A model generated the notes under the pieces. The model was given only the letters and a program-made list of their open reading frames with translations, had not been told where the DNA came from and ran no database searches. DNA of 8,260 bases from Candidatus Zixiibacteriota bacterium. GTDB taxonomy: Bacteria > SM23-81. Location: positions 1-8,260 of the forward strand of contig DAOVRJ010000105.1 in assembly GCA_030628225.1 (NCBI GenBank), written 5' to 3'. Both the position numbers and the translations under genes were made by a program. This document shows, piece after piece, positions 1 through 7,874 of the stretch (position 1 is the stretch's first letter; the number at the start of each line of letters is the position of its first letter).

Positions 1-600
1 CAATTCATATAATACCACCCCGAAGGAAAAAATGTCGCTGCGCCGGTCCACCGTCTCTCCCGAGGCCTGTTCCGGAGACATGTAGGCCACTGTTCCGAGG
101 GTGGACGGTGTCTGAGTGATCTGCTCGGCGTCCTTGCGCTTGGCCAGGCCGAAGTCCATGATCTTCACCCGCCCCTGGGGTGTGAGCATGATATTGGCTG
201 ATTTGATGTCCCGGTGCACGATGCCCTTCTCGTGGGCCGCCATCAGGCCCTCGCACACCTGGATGCTGCTATCCAGGACCTCCTTGACCTTCAGCTCTTC
301 CTTCCCGACGATCTCCTTCAGGGTCTTCCCCTCGACGCACTCCATGACGATGAAGTCGCCCTGGGGGCCGCTCTCGATGCCGTGGATGGTGGTCACGTTA
401 GGATGGTTGAGGGACGACGCCGCCTGCGCCTCGTGGACGAAGCGGGCTTTTTCCCGGGGATGCTCGGAGATGTCCGGCGGCAGGAATTTCAGGGCCACGG
501 TCCGTTTCAGCTTGGTGTCCTCGGCCTTGTAGACGACACCCATGCCCCCTTCGCCGAGTTTTTGAAGGATCTTGTAGTGGAGAATAGTTTTGCCGATCAT
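1..600 (-). CDS. Ser/Thr protein kinase, N-terminal 200 residues (runs off left edge)
   Basis: Partial gene with its start at base 600; it reads without a stop to the window edge. It encodes a Hanks-type kinase domain that transfers phosphate from ATP to Ser/Thr of partner proteins. Visible residues are the glycine loop GEGGMGVV (16-23), ATP-anchoring Lys38 in VALKF, catalytic HRDIKSAN (His129-Asp131, Lys133, Asn136), the metal-binding DFG at 149-151, the activation-segment end SPE at 175-177, and [11 protein letters not shown] at about 189-199. All key catalytic residues are present, so an active enzyme is expected. The start is chosen because [12 protein letters not shown] matches the starts of the two upstream paralogues; the ribosome site is weak (AAAGG, 11 bases upstream). 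By family habit a TolB-like or TPR tail should follow outside the window. The catalytic core resembles the 976-aa neighbour more than the 744-aa one (for example HPNVTTI and [12 protein letters not shown]). Sampled lines are 58-68% G+C, higher than the rest of the window. Confidence 0.95.
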   Translation of the reverse strand, partial: MIGKTILHYKILQKLGEGGMGVVYKAEDTKLKRTVALKFLPPDISEHPREKARFVHEAQAASSLNHPNVTTIHGIESGPQGDFIVMECVEGKTLKEIVGKEELKVKEVLDSSIQVCEGLMAAHEKGIVHRDIKSANIMLTPQGRVKIMDFGLAKRKDAEQITQTPSTLGTVAYMSPEQASGETVDRRSDIFSFGVVLYEL

Positions 601-650
601 GGAGGTCACCGCCTTTGTTTTAGCTTTAGTTTTGGGTTCTAAAGAAGGGG

Positions 651-682
651 TCGAGGATTCGAGGATCCAAGGGTTCGAGGGA
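651..682 (+). repeat. 8-base tandem array (TCGAGGAT type), left arm
   Basis: Four consecutive 8-base units start at 651, 659, 667 and 675: TCGAGGAT, TCGAGGAT, CCAAGGGT and TCGAGGGA. The spacing is exact although the units vary. The reverse complement of this array closely matches the array at 736-767, so the two arms could pair as a long imperfect stem with a loop of about 55 bases. Confidence 0.75.
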
Positions 683-735
683 ACTTCGTTCCTCTCCATA
701 GATCACCTTATGATTGTGACGCAAGATTTTCACTC

Positions 736-767
736 GAACCCTAGAATCCTTGACTCCTTGAATCCTA
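736..767 (+). repeat. 8-base tandem array (GAATCCTT type), right arm, inverted
   Basis: Four consecutive 8-base units start at 736, 744, 752 and 760: GAACCCTA, GAATCCTT, GACTCCTT and GAATCCTA. Read on the opposite strand they give AGGATTCA-like units, the same consensus as the array at 651-682. About 23 of 28 positions between 654-681 and 739-766 are complementary by hand alignment. Confidence 0.75.
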
Positions 768-801
768 TGTTTTTCACGAACACAAACACGTGCTTTTCTT
801 C

Positions 802-827
802 CAATTCAATTTTCAATTTTCAATGCC
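802..827 (+). repeat. 7-base CAATTTT array overlapping a gene end
   Basis: CAAT occurs at 807, 814 and 821 with exact 7-base spacing, plus an extra CAAT at 802. The last codons of the 976-aa kinase (Lys-Ile-Glu-Asn-stop, TGA at 808-806 on the minus strand) are read from this repeat, so the present C-terminus of that protein is made of array sequence. Confidence 0.65.
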
Positions 828-3736
828 TTTAGCCTTCCCCTCGCATCCTCCACCTCCCCAATCCCCTCATCGGCATCCTTCCAGATCTCCAAAAACTCCT
901 CGTACTGCTCCATGGCCTTTTTGTTCCAGCCCGATCTCTCATAAGCCTGGCCCAGATAATAGTGGGCTTTCACAGAAGCGATGGCGTTCAACGCTCGGGT
1001 ACGATTGTGGCAGGAAAGTATATTTTCAAAAGCGCTCACCGACTCTGCCAGCATACCCTGCTCTAAATAGGTCCTGGCCAGCGTGTTGTGAATATAGAAG
1101 TGCGTCGGGAATTCAATTGTATCTTGAAAAGGCTTTTCAAAGTAGGATAGAGCATCCTGAGGTCGACCTCTTGCCAGCTCAACGTGACCTCTGGCATTCC
1201 AGTAATACCCTTTGACCCGAATGGGCTTCCCGGGGATATCTTGCTCCATGATTTCGATCATATGCTGGGCTTTTTCCAACTCACCGTTTTCCGATAAGAA
1301 CTGGACATAATACATCCGCCATTGGTTCGCTAAATACTGGTCGGTTCTGCTGGAGATCTCGATGGCCGTTTCGAGTTCCGATAAGGCCGCATCGAGGTTC
1401 TTCTGCTCTCGGTAGATCGCCGCTTTTACAAACAGCTTGTCATCCTGCCGAGCTTCGGTCCGCTCCATCTCATCCGCCGCCAGCCCATGGTCAAGAACCT
1501 TGAGGGCTTCGTTCAGCTTTCCCTGATAAAGGGGAACGAGGGCTAAAAAAGCTCTCCCCCCTGAGCGAGCCACTTTCTCTGAGCACGAGGTCAGTTCTTT
1601 GTAACAGCTTTCAGCTTTGGCATATTCCCGTGAAAACAGGTACATATGACCCAGCTTTGCCAGGGACGTGTGAAAGTCCGGCTTGATCTGCAAAGCTTTT
1701 TGATACGATTCGATGGCCTGCTCTGTTTTTCCGTTGTTCGCATAGATATCAGCTCTGGTGTCATAAGGGTTGGCTTCCTGCGGAGCTAAGGCAATATATT
1801 TATTGATGGCCCAGAGAGACCTCTCAAAATCGCCCAGCTCGTTGTACATATATGCAAGCCAGTTATAGGCTGGTTTATAAAAAGGATCTATCTCAATGGC
1901 TCTCTCGAACTGATTAGCAGACTTTTCGGCATCGCCAAGGAAATCGCTATAAATGATCCCTAAATAGAGAAAAGCATATTTCTCATCCGTATAGCATTCG
2001 ACTATTTCCTGCAATTCATTGATGGCCTGGTCATATTCTCCCGAAACCAGCGCATGCATGCTGTGAATGTACTTCCGCTCCATACGGCTGACTCTGCCAG
2101 AGTATTTCACTGCTTTACTGAGCAGCTCCTCCCGATTCTCAATTCCCGTTATGTTGGCAAGCTGATAATAGGCCATGGCAAAGGTGGAATCGTACTCCAG
2201 AGCTTTGCGTAAGCTCTTCTCTCCTTCCAAAATATATACCTTGGACAGATAGTCAACGCCCTCAACATAATAACGGTAGGCCTCGGGCGAATGAGTGGTC
2301 ACATCGGCGATCTCAGGATCCTTCTCGTGCTGAGCTTCGACAGGAAGGGAAAGGTCCTCCTTTACCTCAACGGTCAGCCTATCCACCAGGGAAAATATCT
2401 TCTCGCCAGACTCCCCGGTGATTCGCTGCGAGGCTATCACCTTGCCGCTTGATACTTCGACTAGCTGAGAGGTCAGCACGACCTGTGGTTCCACCTGGAG
2501 GATGTTGCCGAGAAGCATATATTTGGCCTTCGCTTCGTTGGCCACCTCCGAGGCCACTTCTCGATCGATGACCTTGTCTCCCTCCCTGCCCAGCAGTTTC
2601 AGAATGTCGTACAGCCTCTGGCTGGAAACCACTCTCATATATTGAGACTCTGAGAGATCGGTGATCAACAGATTGGTGACGATCTCGCCCAGTCGTTTTT
2701 CGTCCTCCCCATCCGTCAGATTCTCGAAATACATGATGGCCAAAGAATTCTCCTGAGCGCTGGCCTCCTGCTGCGGACCGATCTCTACCCGGAAGGGCTT
2801 GAAGATGAAGAACAGAGTGATGGCCAGAAAAACGACCGAGGCGGGCACGATCACCGAGAGGCGGGCTTTCTTCGGCCTGGCCATGCTCACTCTGGAAGGA
2901 GCTCGACCTGTGGTGGTATACTCCAGAATCCTCCTCTCATGTTTCAGATCTGCCAATACCCCATCGATGTGTTGATAGCGTTCTTCCCTGTCTTTCGTCA
3001 ATGCTTTTTCCACGATCCGCTGCAGCCCCTCCGGAACATTGGCTTTATACCGTGCCAAAGGCTCCGGCGTCTCGTTGACGATGGAGTAGATCACGGCCGC
3101 CTCGTGATCGCCCCTGAACGGCAACTGTCCGGTGATCATCTCGTACAAGACCACACCGAAGGAGAAAATGTCCGACCGCTGATCCACCTCCATGGCCTGG
3201 GCCTGCTCCGGAGACATGTAGGCCACCGTCCCCAGGGTCGAGCCGGTGGAGGTCAGCTTGGTGGCCCCCTTCAGCTTGGCCAGCCCGAAGTCCATGATCT
3301 TCACCCGGCCCTCGGGCGCGACCATGATGTTGTCCGACTTAATGTCCCGATGGACCACATCCTTCTCGTGAGCTGCCGTCAATCCCTCGCAGATCTGAAC
3401 GGCGATGTCCAGGACCTTCTTGAGGGTTAGCTTCTCCTTCTCGATCAGTTCCTTGACACTCTGACCCCGGCAGTACTCCATGACGATGAACAGCCGGCCG
3501 TCGAATTCATCGATTTCATAGATCGTGGTGACATTTGGATGATTCAAAGAAGATGCCGCCTTGGCTTCGTGGATGAACCGCTCCTTCCCGACCTCATCGG
3601 CGGTCATGTGCTCGGGCAAAAACTTCAAGGCCACCAGCCGGTCCAGCTTGAGGTCCTGGGCCTTGTACACCACGCCCATGCCACCCTCGCCGAGCTTGTA
3701 GATAATTTCATAATGTGAGATGGTTTTGCCGATCAT
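806..3736 (-). CDS. Membrane-anchored Ser/Thr kinase with TolB-like domain and TPR array
   Basis: A 976-aa receptor-like kinase. The Hanks-type domain (about 1-270) has GEGGMGVV (16-23), Lys38, HRDIKSDN (129-136), DFG (149-151) and SPE (175-177), so it should be active. A basic stretch (RPKKAR, 287-292) precedes one hydrophobic span (about 294-312), which places the kinase in the cytoplasm and the remainder outside the inner membrane. Residues 330-465 resemble the TolB/FlgO-like domain found in COG5616-type proteins (LAIMYFENL..., then KYMLLGNI and [14 protein letters not shown]). Residues of about 480-965 are TPR-like helical repeats (for example [49 protein letters not shown]), a likely protein-binding or ligand-sensing scaffold. 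The start overlaps the previous gene's stop by 4 bases (ATGA), which suggests translational coupling; a GGGA lies 8 bases upstream. Sampled lines are about 53-63% G+C in the kinase part and about 37-48% in the TPR part. The partner and signal are unknown. Confidence 0.95.
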   Translation of the reverse strand: MIGKTISHYEIIYKLGEGGMGVVYKAQDLKLDRLVALKFLPEHMTADEVGKERFIHEAKAASSLNHPNVTTIYEIDEFDGRLFIVMEYCRGQSVKELIEKEKLTLKKVLDIAVQICEGLTAAHEKDVVHRDIKSDNIMVAPEGRVKIMDFGLAKLKGATKLTSTGSTLGTVAYMSPEQAQAMEVDQRSDIFSFGVVLYEMITGQLPFRGDHEAAVIYSIVNETPEPLARYKANVPEGLQRIVEKALTKDREERYQHIDGVLADLKHERRILEYTTTGRAPSRVSMARPKKARLSVIVPASVVFLAITLFFIFKPFRVEIGPQQEASAQENSLAIMYFENLTDGEDEKRLGEIVTNLLITDLSESQYMRVVSSQRLYDILKLLGREGDKVIDREVASEVANEAKAKYMLLGNILQVEPQVVLTSQLVEVSSGKVIASQRITGESGEKIFSLVDRLTVEVKEDLSLPVEAQHEKDPEIADVTTHSPEAYRYYVEGVDYLSKVYILEGEKSLRKALEYDSTFAMAYYQLANITGIENREELLSKAVKYSGRVSRMERKYIHSMHALVSGEYDQAINELQEIVECYTDEKYAFLYLGIIYSDFLGDAEKSANQFERAIEIDPFYKPAYNWLAYMYNELGDFERSLWAINKYIALAPQEANPYDTRADIYANNGKTEQAIESYQKALQIKPDFHTSLAKLGHMYLFSREYAKAESCYKELTSCSEKVARSGGRAFLALVPLYQGKLNEALKVLDHGLAADEMERTEARQDDKLFVKAAIYREQKNLDAALSELETAIEISSRTDQYLANQWRMYYVQFLSENGELEKAQHMIEIMEQDIPGKPIRVKGYYWNARGHVELARGRPQDALSYFEKPFQDTIEFPTHFYIHNTLARTYLEQGMLAESVSAFENILSCHNRTRALNAIASVKAHYYLGQAYERSGWNKKAMEQYEEFLEIWKDADEGIGEVEDARGRLKALKIEN

Positions 3737-5967
3737 TTTCCCAATCCCATTTTCTTCAGCAACGCCGTGAACCTTGGATCCGAGCGCATATTGTCAAATG
3801 CTGGTTCCACTTTGATCTCACATAGCAAACTATCACGTTCCTCATAAGCCTTTTCAAGCCATTGGAATACCTGATCCTTCTTACCAAAGGCGGTGTGGAT
3901 TAAAGCTATCCCGTACGATGAGACATACTTTCGTTTCGATAGCTCCTTCAATTCGTCGAGTATTTTCAGCGCCTCACCTCTCTTGCCTGCCACTGCATAG
4001 GCGTGTCCAAGCTGCGTTATGAATATGGGGCTGCCCAAGGAGAGGTTTGTTGCCTCTTGAAATTCTGACACGGCTTCCTCACACATCCCCTTTCGCAGAT
4101 ACGCCTCACCGAGATTGCTGTGCGCCGGGATGAAGTTCCGCTCCATTTCGAGCGCTTTTCTGCATTGCCCTATCGCCTGGTCGTACTGACGCGCCTCGCA
4201 AAATACCGCTCCTACGAGCGCGTTTATGATGAGCGAAAGCGGGTCAAGTTCTTGAGCTCGTTTAGCCTCGGCGATTGACTCATCGTGCCTCCCCATTACC
4301 GCTAAATAATAAGCATACCACTGGTGAGCTGTTGCATAGCTTGGGTTGAGCTCAATGGCTCGCTTGAATTCCCTCTCAGCGCTTTCCCAGTTCCAATCGT
4401 GTACCGCTCTGACGAATGCCAGCGAGTTGTGAGCCTCGGCAAGGGTTTCATCTATCTCCAGTGCCTTCTTTGCTGCCACCTTTGCCCGAGGGTAAACCTC
4501 TTTAGGGTGAAGATAACCAAAGTGGCCAACGAGATTGTAATAGTCGGCTATTCCTGCGTAGGCCGAAGCATAGGTCGGGTCTTTTTCGATCGCCTGCTGA
4601 AAGTATCCCAGACCCTTCTTCAGTCCCTCCTCTGTTCTCTTGTTCAAGAAGTAGCGGCCCTTTAAATATAGGTTGTACGCATCCGGACTCTCTGTATGAC
4701 GTTTCACAATAGCCGCTTTTTCTTTTCCTAAAAGCTTAACCTTCAACTTTTCTACAATCGCCAGGGATATCTCATCCTGAATGGCGAAGATATCCTCCAT
4801 ATCCCGGTCGTACCGCTCCGACCAGAGATGGTAGCCGTCAGCAACGTTGACAAGCTGTGCCGAGATACGCAGGCGATTATCCACTTTCCGCACACTGCCT
4901 TCTAACAGCGTCTTCACTTTCAGCTTTTTACCAATATCGCGGATGTCCTCCCTCTTATCCTTGAACACAAAACTTGAGGTCCGAGCAACGACACGCAAAC
5001 CTTCAACATGCGTCAGAGCATTGATGATCTCCTCTGTCATGCCATCACAGAAGTACTCCTGCTCTGGGTCGGCGCTCATATTCGTAAACGGTAGCACAGC
5101 AATGGAGGGCTGAGACTTGGTGGCAGCCGGTACCTTTAAAACCCCGGACTCCAGATCTTTCCGGACCTTTCTCAAATCGACCAGAATCTCCTCAGTGTTT
5201 GGGTAACGTTCCTCCGGTCTTTTGGCAAGCGCCTTGTTGACCATCTGCTCTAACTCCATCGGCACGCCGGTCCGCAAACCTGTTACCGGCTCCGGCTCTT
5301 CATTCAAAATCGAGTACACCACAGCCTGATCATATTCCCCTTTGAACGGCAGCTTCCCGGTAAGCATTTCATACAGGACAACACCCAGAGACCAGATGTC
5401 CGTCCGGCGATCTACCTTCTCCCCACGAGTTTGCTCCGGGGACATATAAGCCACTGTTCCTAAAGTTGCGCCTGCTTTTGTTAGCTTGCTCTGCCCAGCT
5501 AACTTGGCCAGCCCGAAATCCAAGATCTTCACCTGGCCATCTTCGGTGACGAAGATGTTGCCTGGTTTTATATCCCGATGCACAATCCCCTGCCCGTGTG
5601 CCTTGGTCAGACCCTGGGCCACTTGAATGGCGATGTCCAGCGCTTCGTCTAACTTCAAATGCCCTCGCTCGACCTTCTCGTCCACCGTCTCGCCCTGGTA
5701 GCAGGCCATGGCAATGAACATTCGCCCATCGTCGGTTTCATCAATTTCATAAATGGTGCAGATGTTTGGGTGATCCAATGCCGAGGCCGCTTGAGCTTCC
5801 TGAATGAAACGCTCCTTGGCCTCGGCATTGCGGGTTAAATCAAACGGCAGGAATTTCAAAGCAACGATGCGTTTGAGCTTCGTGTCCTGAGCCTTGTACA
5901 CCACGCCCATGCCACCCTCGCCGATTTTTTCCAGGATCTTGTAATGTAGAATAGTTTTGCCGATCAT
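3733..5967 (-). CDS. Soluble Ser/Thr kinase with TolB-like domain and TPR repeats
   Basis: A 744-aa protein and the first gene of the kinase cluster. The Hanks-type domain (about 1-270) has GEGGMGVV (16-23), Lys38, HRDIKPGN (130-137), DFG (150-152) and SPE (176-178). A short linker (271-285) with no hydrophobic span leads to a TolB-like domain (about 286-415: [23 protein letters not shown], split here as [10 protein letters not shown] and [11 protein letters not shown]; then [25 protein letters not shown]). TPR units follow (about 427-700), including [29 protein letters not shown] and [12 protein letters not shown], and the C-terminus ([21 protein letters not shown]) is typical of this kinase/TPR family. 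Without a membrane span or signal peptide it is predicted to be cytoplasmic, unlike the kinase it overlaps. Role inferred: phosphorylation signalling with TPR-mediated partner choice; the substrate cannot be told. The start follows GAGG 8 bases upstream, and its MIGKTI opening matches the paralogues. Confidence 0.95.
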   Translation of the reverse strand: MIGKTILHYKILEKIGEGGMGVVYKAQDTKLKRIVALKFLPFDLTRNAEAKERFIQEAQAASALDHPNICTIYEIDETDDGRMFIAMACYQGETVDEKVERGHLKLDEALDIAIQVAQGLTKAHGQGIVHRDIKPGNIFVTEDGQVKILDFGLAKLAGQSKLTKAGATLGTVAYMSPEQTRGEKVDRRTDIWSLGVVLYEMLTGKLPFKGEYDQAVVYSILNEEPEPVTGLRTGVPMELEQMVNKALAKRPEERYPNTEEILVDLRKVRKDLESGVLKVPAATKSQPSIAVLPFTNMSADPEQEYFCDGMTEEIINALTHVEGLRVVARTSSFVFKDKREDIRDIGKKLKVKTLLEGSVRKVDNRLRISAQLVNVADGYHLWSERYDRDMEDIFAIQDEISLAIVEKLKVKLLGKEKAAIVKRHTESPDAYNLYLKGRYFLNKRTEEGLKKGLGYFQQAIEKDPTYASAYAGIADYYNLVGHFGYLHPKEVYPRAKVAAKKALEIDETLAEAHNSLAFVRAVHDWNWESAEREFKRAIELNPSYATAHQWYAYYLAVMGRHDESIAEAKRAQELDPLSLIINALVGAVFCEARQYDQAIGQCRKALEMERNFIPAHSNLGEAYLRKGMCEEAVSEFQEATNLSLGSPIFITQLGHAYAVAGKRGEALKILDELKELSKRKYVSSYGIALIHTAFGKKDQVFQWLEKAYEERDSLLCEIKVEPAFDNMRSDPRFTALLKKMGLGK

Positions 5968-5975
5968 TTTTCCAA

Positions 5976-5979
5976 CCTC
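5976..5979 (-). promoter_or_regulatory. Ribosome binding site of the 744-aa kinase gene
   Basis: GAGG on the minus strand, 8 bases ahead of the ATG at 5967. It supports the chosen start for the first kinase of the cluster. I could not find a convincing sigma70 promoter between this site and the repeat arrays upstream. Confidence 0.5.
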
Positions 5980-6058
5980 ATCCTGTTTATCAGCAATCTA
6001 AGGTGAGATTTGAGAAAAGATTAAACTCTTGGCAAGAATTTGTGAGTGCTTTAAGTGA

Positions 6059-6117
6059 AGGATGCTGGTAAAGGAAAGACCGATCCTTGATCCTTGATCC
6101 TGGATGCTGGTTAAAGG
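6059..6117 (+). repeat. 7-base GATCCTT/GATGCTG array with flanking direct repeat
   Basis: GAT starts at 6082, 6089, 6096 and 6103 at exact 7-base steps (GATCCTT, GATCCTT, GATCCTG, GATGCTG). The motif GGATGCTGGT followed by TAAAGG occurs at both ends (6060-6074 and 6102-6117, the second with one extra T), so the block looks like a duplicated element with the tandem units between. Confidence 0.7.
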
Positions 6118-6118
6118 C

Positions 6119-6166
6119 CGAGATTCGAGACTTGAGACTCGTTGAACCCCGAGACTAGAGACTCGT
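6119..6166 (+). repeat. 7-base GAGACTC/GAGATTC array
   Basis: GAGA starts at 6120, 6127 and 6134, then, after a degenerate stretch and a 3-base phase shift, at 6151 and 6158. The units read GAGATTC, GAGACTT, GAGACTC. The block sits between two TAAAGGC linkers (6112-6118 and 6166-6172). A sister array of the same family is at 8229-8255. Confidence 0.7.
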
Positions 6167-6191
6167 AAAGGCTGAAGTCAAAATATTTTCC

Positions 6192-6233
6192 CATTTTGCA
6201 TTTTTCACTTTTCATTTTTCACTTTGCATTTCT
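6192..6233 (+). repeat. 7-base CATTTTT/CACTTTT array
   Basis: CA starts at 6192, 6199, 6206, 6213, 6220 and 6227, six times at exact 7-base steps, with units CATTTTG, CATTTTT, CACTTTT, CATTTTT, CACTTTG. The array overlaps the 3' end of the minus-strand 95-codon ORF and encodes its last seven residues and stop. Confidence 0.8.
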
Positions 6234-6499
6234 TTTACCAGGATCCAGTATCCAAAAATCATACCGTGATACCTAATTAAAACCGGAATTTTCTTGTTGT
6301 CAATGGAAATGGTGGGGTATTCTGACCTAAAGGATATTTTCAGGATGGAATCGACCCTGCACGGATTAAATTTAGGGTCCTTTGCCATGGATGTCAAAGC
6401 ATTTTTCTGTGTTTGGGACAAAAGATACACAGAGATACAATTCAGTTCGATAACACAAGCGTGAGAATACTGAGCGGCTTTCATTTTTAAAGAAGGCAT
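6212..6499 (-). CDS. Small hypothetical protein, 95 aa, possibly a gene remnant
   Basis: I do not recognise this protein. It runs from an ATG at 6499 to a TGA at 6214-6212. No signal peptide, membrane span or known motif is evident; the middle is mildly basic and the C-terminal half reads like a beta-rich segment (TISIDNKKIPVLIRYHGMIFGYWILVKEM). It has three cysteines (15, 21, 47). There is no clear ribosome site ahead of the ATG, and the in-frame codons upstream reach a stop after only four residues. Its last seven codons (KEMQSEK plus start of stop) fall inside a 7-base repeat array, which suggests that the original 3' end has been replaced. It is transcribed away from argF and in the same direction as the kinase cluster, about 245 bases ahead of the first kinase. 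It could be a real lineage-specific gene, a truncated gene or a chance ORF; I cannot separate these by eye. Confidence 0.4.
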   Translation of the reverse strand: MPSLKMKAAQYSHACVIELNCISVYLLSQTQKNALTSMAKDPKFNPCRVDSILKISFRSEYPTISIDNKKIPVLIRYHGMIFGYWILVKEMQSEK

Positions 6500-6604
6500 C
6501 GTTAAACCAGACTACGAAATGCTCATTGAACCTGTTTTTGGAAGATCCGACACAGGAACTTCGCTGGTCCTCTCCACTTTATTAACGGTTGATTTTAAAA
6601 AGGC

Positions 6605-6632
6605 TTGACTTTTCTAAAAAAGACAACATAAT
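6605..6632 (+). promoter_or_regulatory. Probable sigma70-like promoter for argF
   Basis: TTGACT at 6605-6610 (5 of 6 to consensus) and CATAAT at 6627-6632 (5 of 6) are separated by 16 bases, with an A-rich spacer and an AT-rich region after it. Transcription would start near 6639 and give a leader of about 210 bases before argF. A weaker alternative pair lies closer (TTGAAT at 6755, TTTAAG at 6778). Confidence 0.5.
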
Positions 6633-6702
6633 TTATTTGCCTTGGTTATTGAATTTTGTTTGTTATTTGGTACTTGGGATTTTTAGAGTAAGTTTATCAA
6701 TA

Positions 6703-6745
6703 ACTTCTAAAATCAAAAATCGCTAATCAGCAATCGCAAATCATC
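6703..6745 (+). repeat. 7-base ATC-N4 array upstream of argF
   Basis: ATC starts at 6712, 6719, 6726, 6733 and 6740, five times at exact 7-base steps, with units ATCAAAA, ATCGCTA, ATCAGCA and ATCGCAA. It is introduced by AACTTCTAA, as is the sister array at 8159-8203 on the other side of argF. Confidence 0.75.
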
Positions 6746-6838
6746 GGAAAAAACTTGAATCTATCTACTTATGGACATTTAAGTAAAACGAATCCTATGC
6801 TCGGAAATACCCGCTGGGGCCTTACTGGAAAAACATTT

Positions 6839-6845
6839 GAAAGGA
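6839..6845 (+). promoter_or_regulatory. Ribosome binding site of argF
   Basis: GAAAGGA, 7 bases ahead of the ATG at 6853. It fixes the start of the carbamoyltransferase gene. Confidence 0.7.
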
Positions 6846-6852
6846 CGTTATC

Positions 6853-7860
6853 ATGGCAGTTAATCTTCGAGGTCGAAGTCTCGTAAAGTTGCTCGATTTT
6901 ACCCAGGATGAGATTCAATTTCTCCTGGTTCTTGCAAAAGACCTAAAAGATGCCAAATACAGCGGGGATGAGCAACCGTGTTTAAAAGGGAAAAACATCG
7001 CCCTTATCTTTGAGAAAACCTCTACCCGGACGAGATGTGCTTTCGAAGTTGCTGCTTATGATCAGGGGGCTCAAATTACTTATCTGGGACCAACCGGCAG
7101 TCAAATCGGGCATAAGGAAACAATGAAAGACACAGCACGTGTTCTGGGAAGAATGTACGACGGTATTCAATACCGGGGGTTCGGCCAGGAGATCGTCGAG
7201 GAACTTGCCAAATACGCCGGCGTGCCGGTCTGGAATGGATTGACCGACGAGTTTCACCCCACCCAGATTCTGGCTGACATGCTCACGATGCATGAGCATA
7301 CCGCAAAGCAAATAAATGAGATCACTTACTGTTACCTGGGTGACGCACGGAACAACATGGGCAATTCGCTGTTGGTCGGCGGGGCAAAACTGGGAATGGA
7401 TGTGAGATTATGTGCCCCAAAAGAGTGTTGGCCGAGCGAAGACCTGGTGAAGCAGTGTCGGGAAATAGCGAAAAAAACTGACGCCCGGATCACATTGACG
7501 GAGGATGTCACGGAAGGGGTAAAAGATGCTGATTTTCTGCATACCGACGTCTGGGTGTCGATGGGAGAAGCCGCCGAAAAATGGGAAGAGCGCATCAAGC
7601 TGCTTAAACCTTACCAGATCAATAGAGAGCTAATGGAATATACCGGAAACCCGAAGGTGAAGTTCATGCATTGTCTGCCTGCCTTCCATAACAGGAATAC
7701 CACAGTGGGAGAGGATATCTATCAGAAGTATGGATTAGACGGAATGGAAGTGACCGAAGATGTATTCGAATCCAGGTACTCCATTGTTTTTGACCAGGCG
7801 GAAAATCGCATGCATACAATTAAAGCTATTATGGTCGCAACATTAGGGGATCGAGCATAG
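6853..7860 (+). CDS. argF: Ornithine carbamoyltransferase
   Basis: A 335-aa cytoplasmic enzyme that joins carbamoyl phosphate and ornithine to give citrulline and phosphate, the sixth step of arginine synthesis; in arginine-deiminase organisms it runs in reverse. The N-terminal carbamoyl-phosphate domain carries STRTR (57-61), with SQIGHKET (83-90) and [11 protein letters not shown] (100-110) after it, and HPTQILAD (135-142). The ornithine domain carries [10 protein letters not shown] (163-172), DVWVSMGE (232-239) and the catalytic-site HCLP (273-276, Cys274). The C-terminal [13 protein letters not shown] is also typical. Length and all motifs fit the E. coli ArgF/ArgI (and ArcB) subgroup; nothing is missing. 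No other arg or arc gene is next to it, so synthesis versus catabolism cannot be settled here; ArcB is the alternative name. The start is supported by GAAAGGA 7 bases upstream and a family-like N-terminus. It is transcribed away from the kinases and is followed almost directly by a DUF4143 remnant. Confidence 0.97.
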   Translation: MAVNLRGRSLVKLLDFTQDEIQFLLVLAKDLKDAKYSGDEQPCLKGKNIALIFEKTSTRTRCAFEVAAYDQGAQITYLGPTGSQIGHKETMKDTARVLGRMYDGIQYRGFGQEIVEELAKYAGVPVWNGLTDEFHPTQILADMLTMHEHTAKQINEITYCYLGDARNNMGNSLLVGGAKLGMDVRLCAPKECWPSEDLVKQCREIAKKTDARITLTEDVTEGVKDADFLHTDVWVSMGEAAEKWEERIKLLKPYQINRELMEYTGNPKVKFMHCLPAFHNRNTTVGEDIYQKYGLDGMEVTEDVFESRYSIVFDQAENRMHTIKAIMVATLGDRA

Positions 7861-7874
7861 TAGTAAAGAATTAA

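Larger units (their letters stand above)
601..805. other. Spacer between second and third kinase genes
   Basis: A 205-base gap with no convincing gene. It holds two oppositely oriented arrays of an 8-base repeat and, at its right edge, a 7-base CAATTTT array that runs into the stop codon of the 976-aa kinase gene. No classic terminator (GC-rich stem plus T run) is visible. It is therefore unclear whether transcription of the upstream kinase pair reads through into the third kinase gene. Confidence 0.6.
6500..6852. other. Region upstream of argF: promoter, long leader and one repeat array
   Basis: A 353-base stretch without a supportable gene. It is AT-rich in 6590-6720. It contains a good sigma70-like promoter pointing right, a 7-base ATC array (6703-6745) that would lie inside the transcribed leader, and the argF ribosome site. 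I see no obvious ARG box, leader peptide with an arginine run, or known riboswitch. Confidence 0.6.

Noticed and set aside
2939-3430. 163-codon plus-strand ORF antisense to the 976-aa kinase (and similar ones at 116-642, 4324-4665, 4847-5113)
   Set aside because: They lie fully within well-supported kinase coding sequence on the other strand, and their translations show low-complexity, His/Leu/Arg-rich shadow patterns with no recognisable domain.
6059-6233. CRISPR array
   Set aside because: The units are only 7 bases and directly adjacent, without uniform 25-40-base repeats and unique spacers; there are no cas genes nearby.
6474-6608. Plus-strand open frame with an ATG at 6519 (29 aa, MLIEPVFGRSDTG...)
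   Set aside because: The translation looks protein-like, but it is short, has no clear ribosome site, overlaps the start of the opposing 95-aa ORF, and ends inside the predicted argF promoter. Not supportable as a gene.
6639-6852. Riboswitch or arginine attenuator in the argF leader
   Set aside because: No known riboswitch core, no leader peptide rich in arginine codons and no clear ARG-box palindrome could be seen.
6982-7598. Minus-strand ORFs inside argF
   Set aside because: They are antisense to a clear ornithine carbamoyltransferase with all motifs present; no independent signal.
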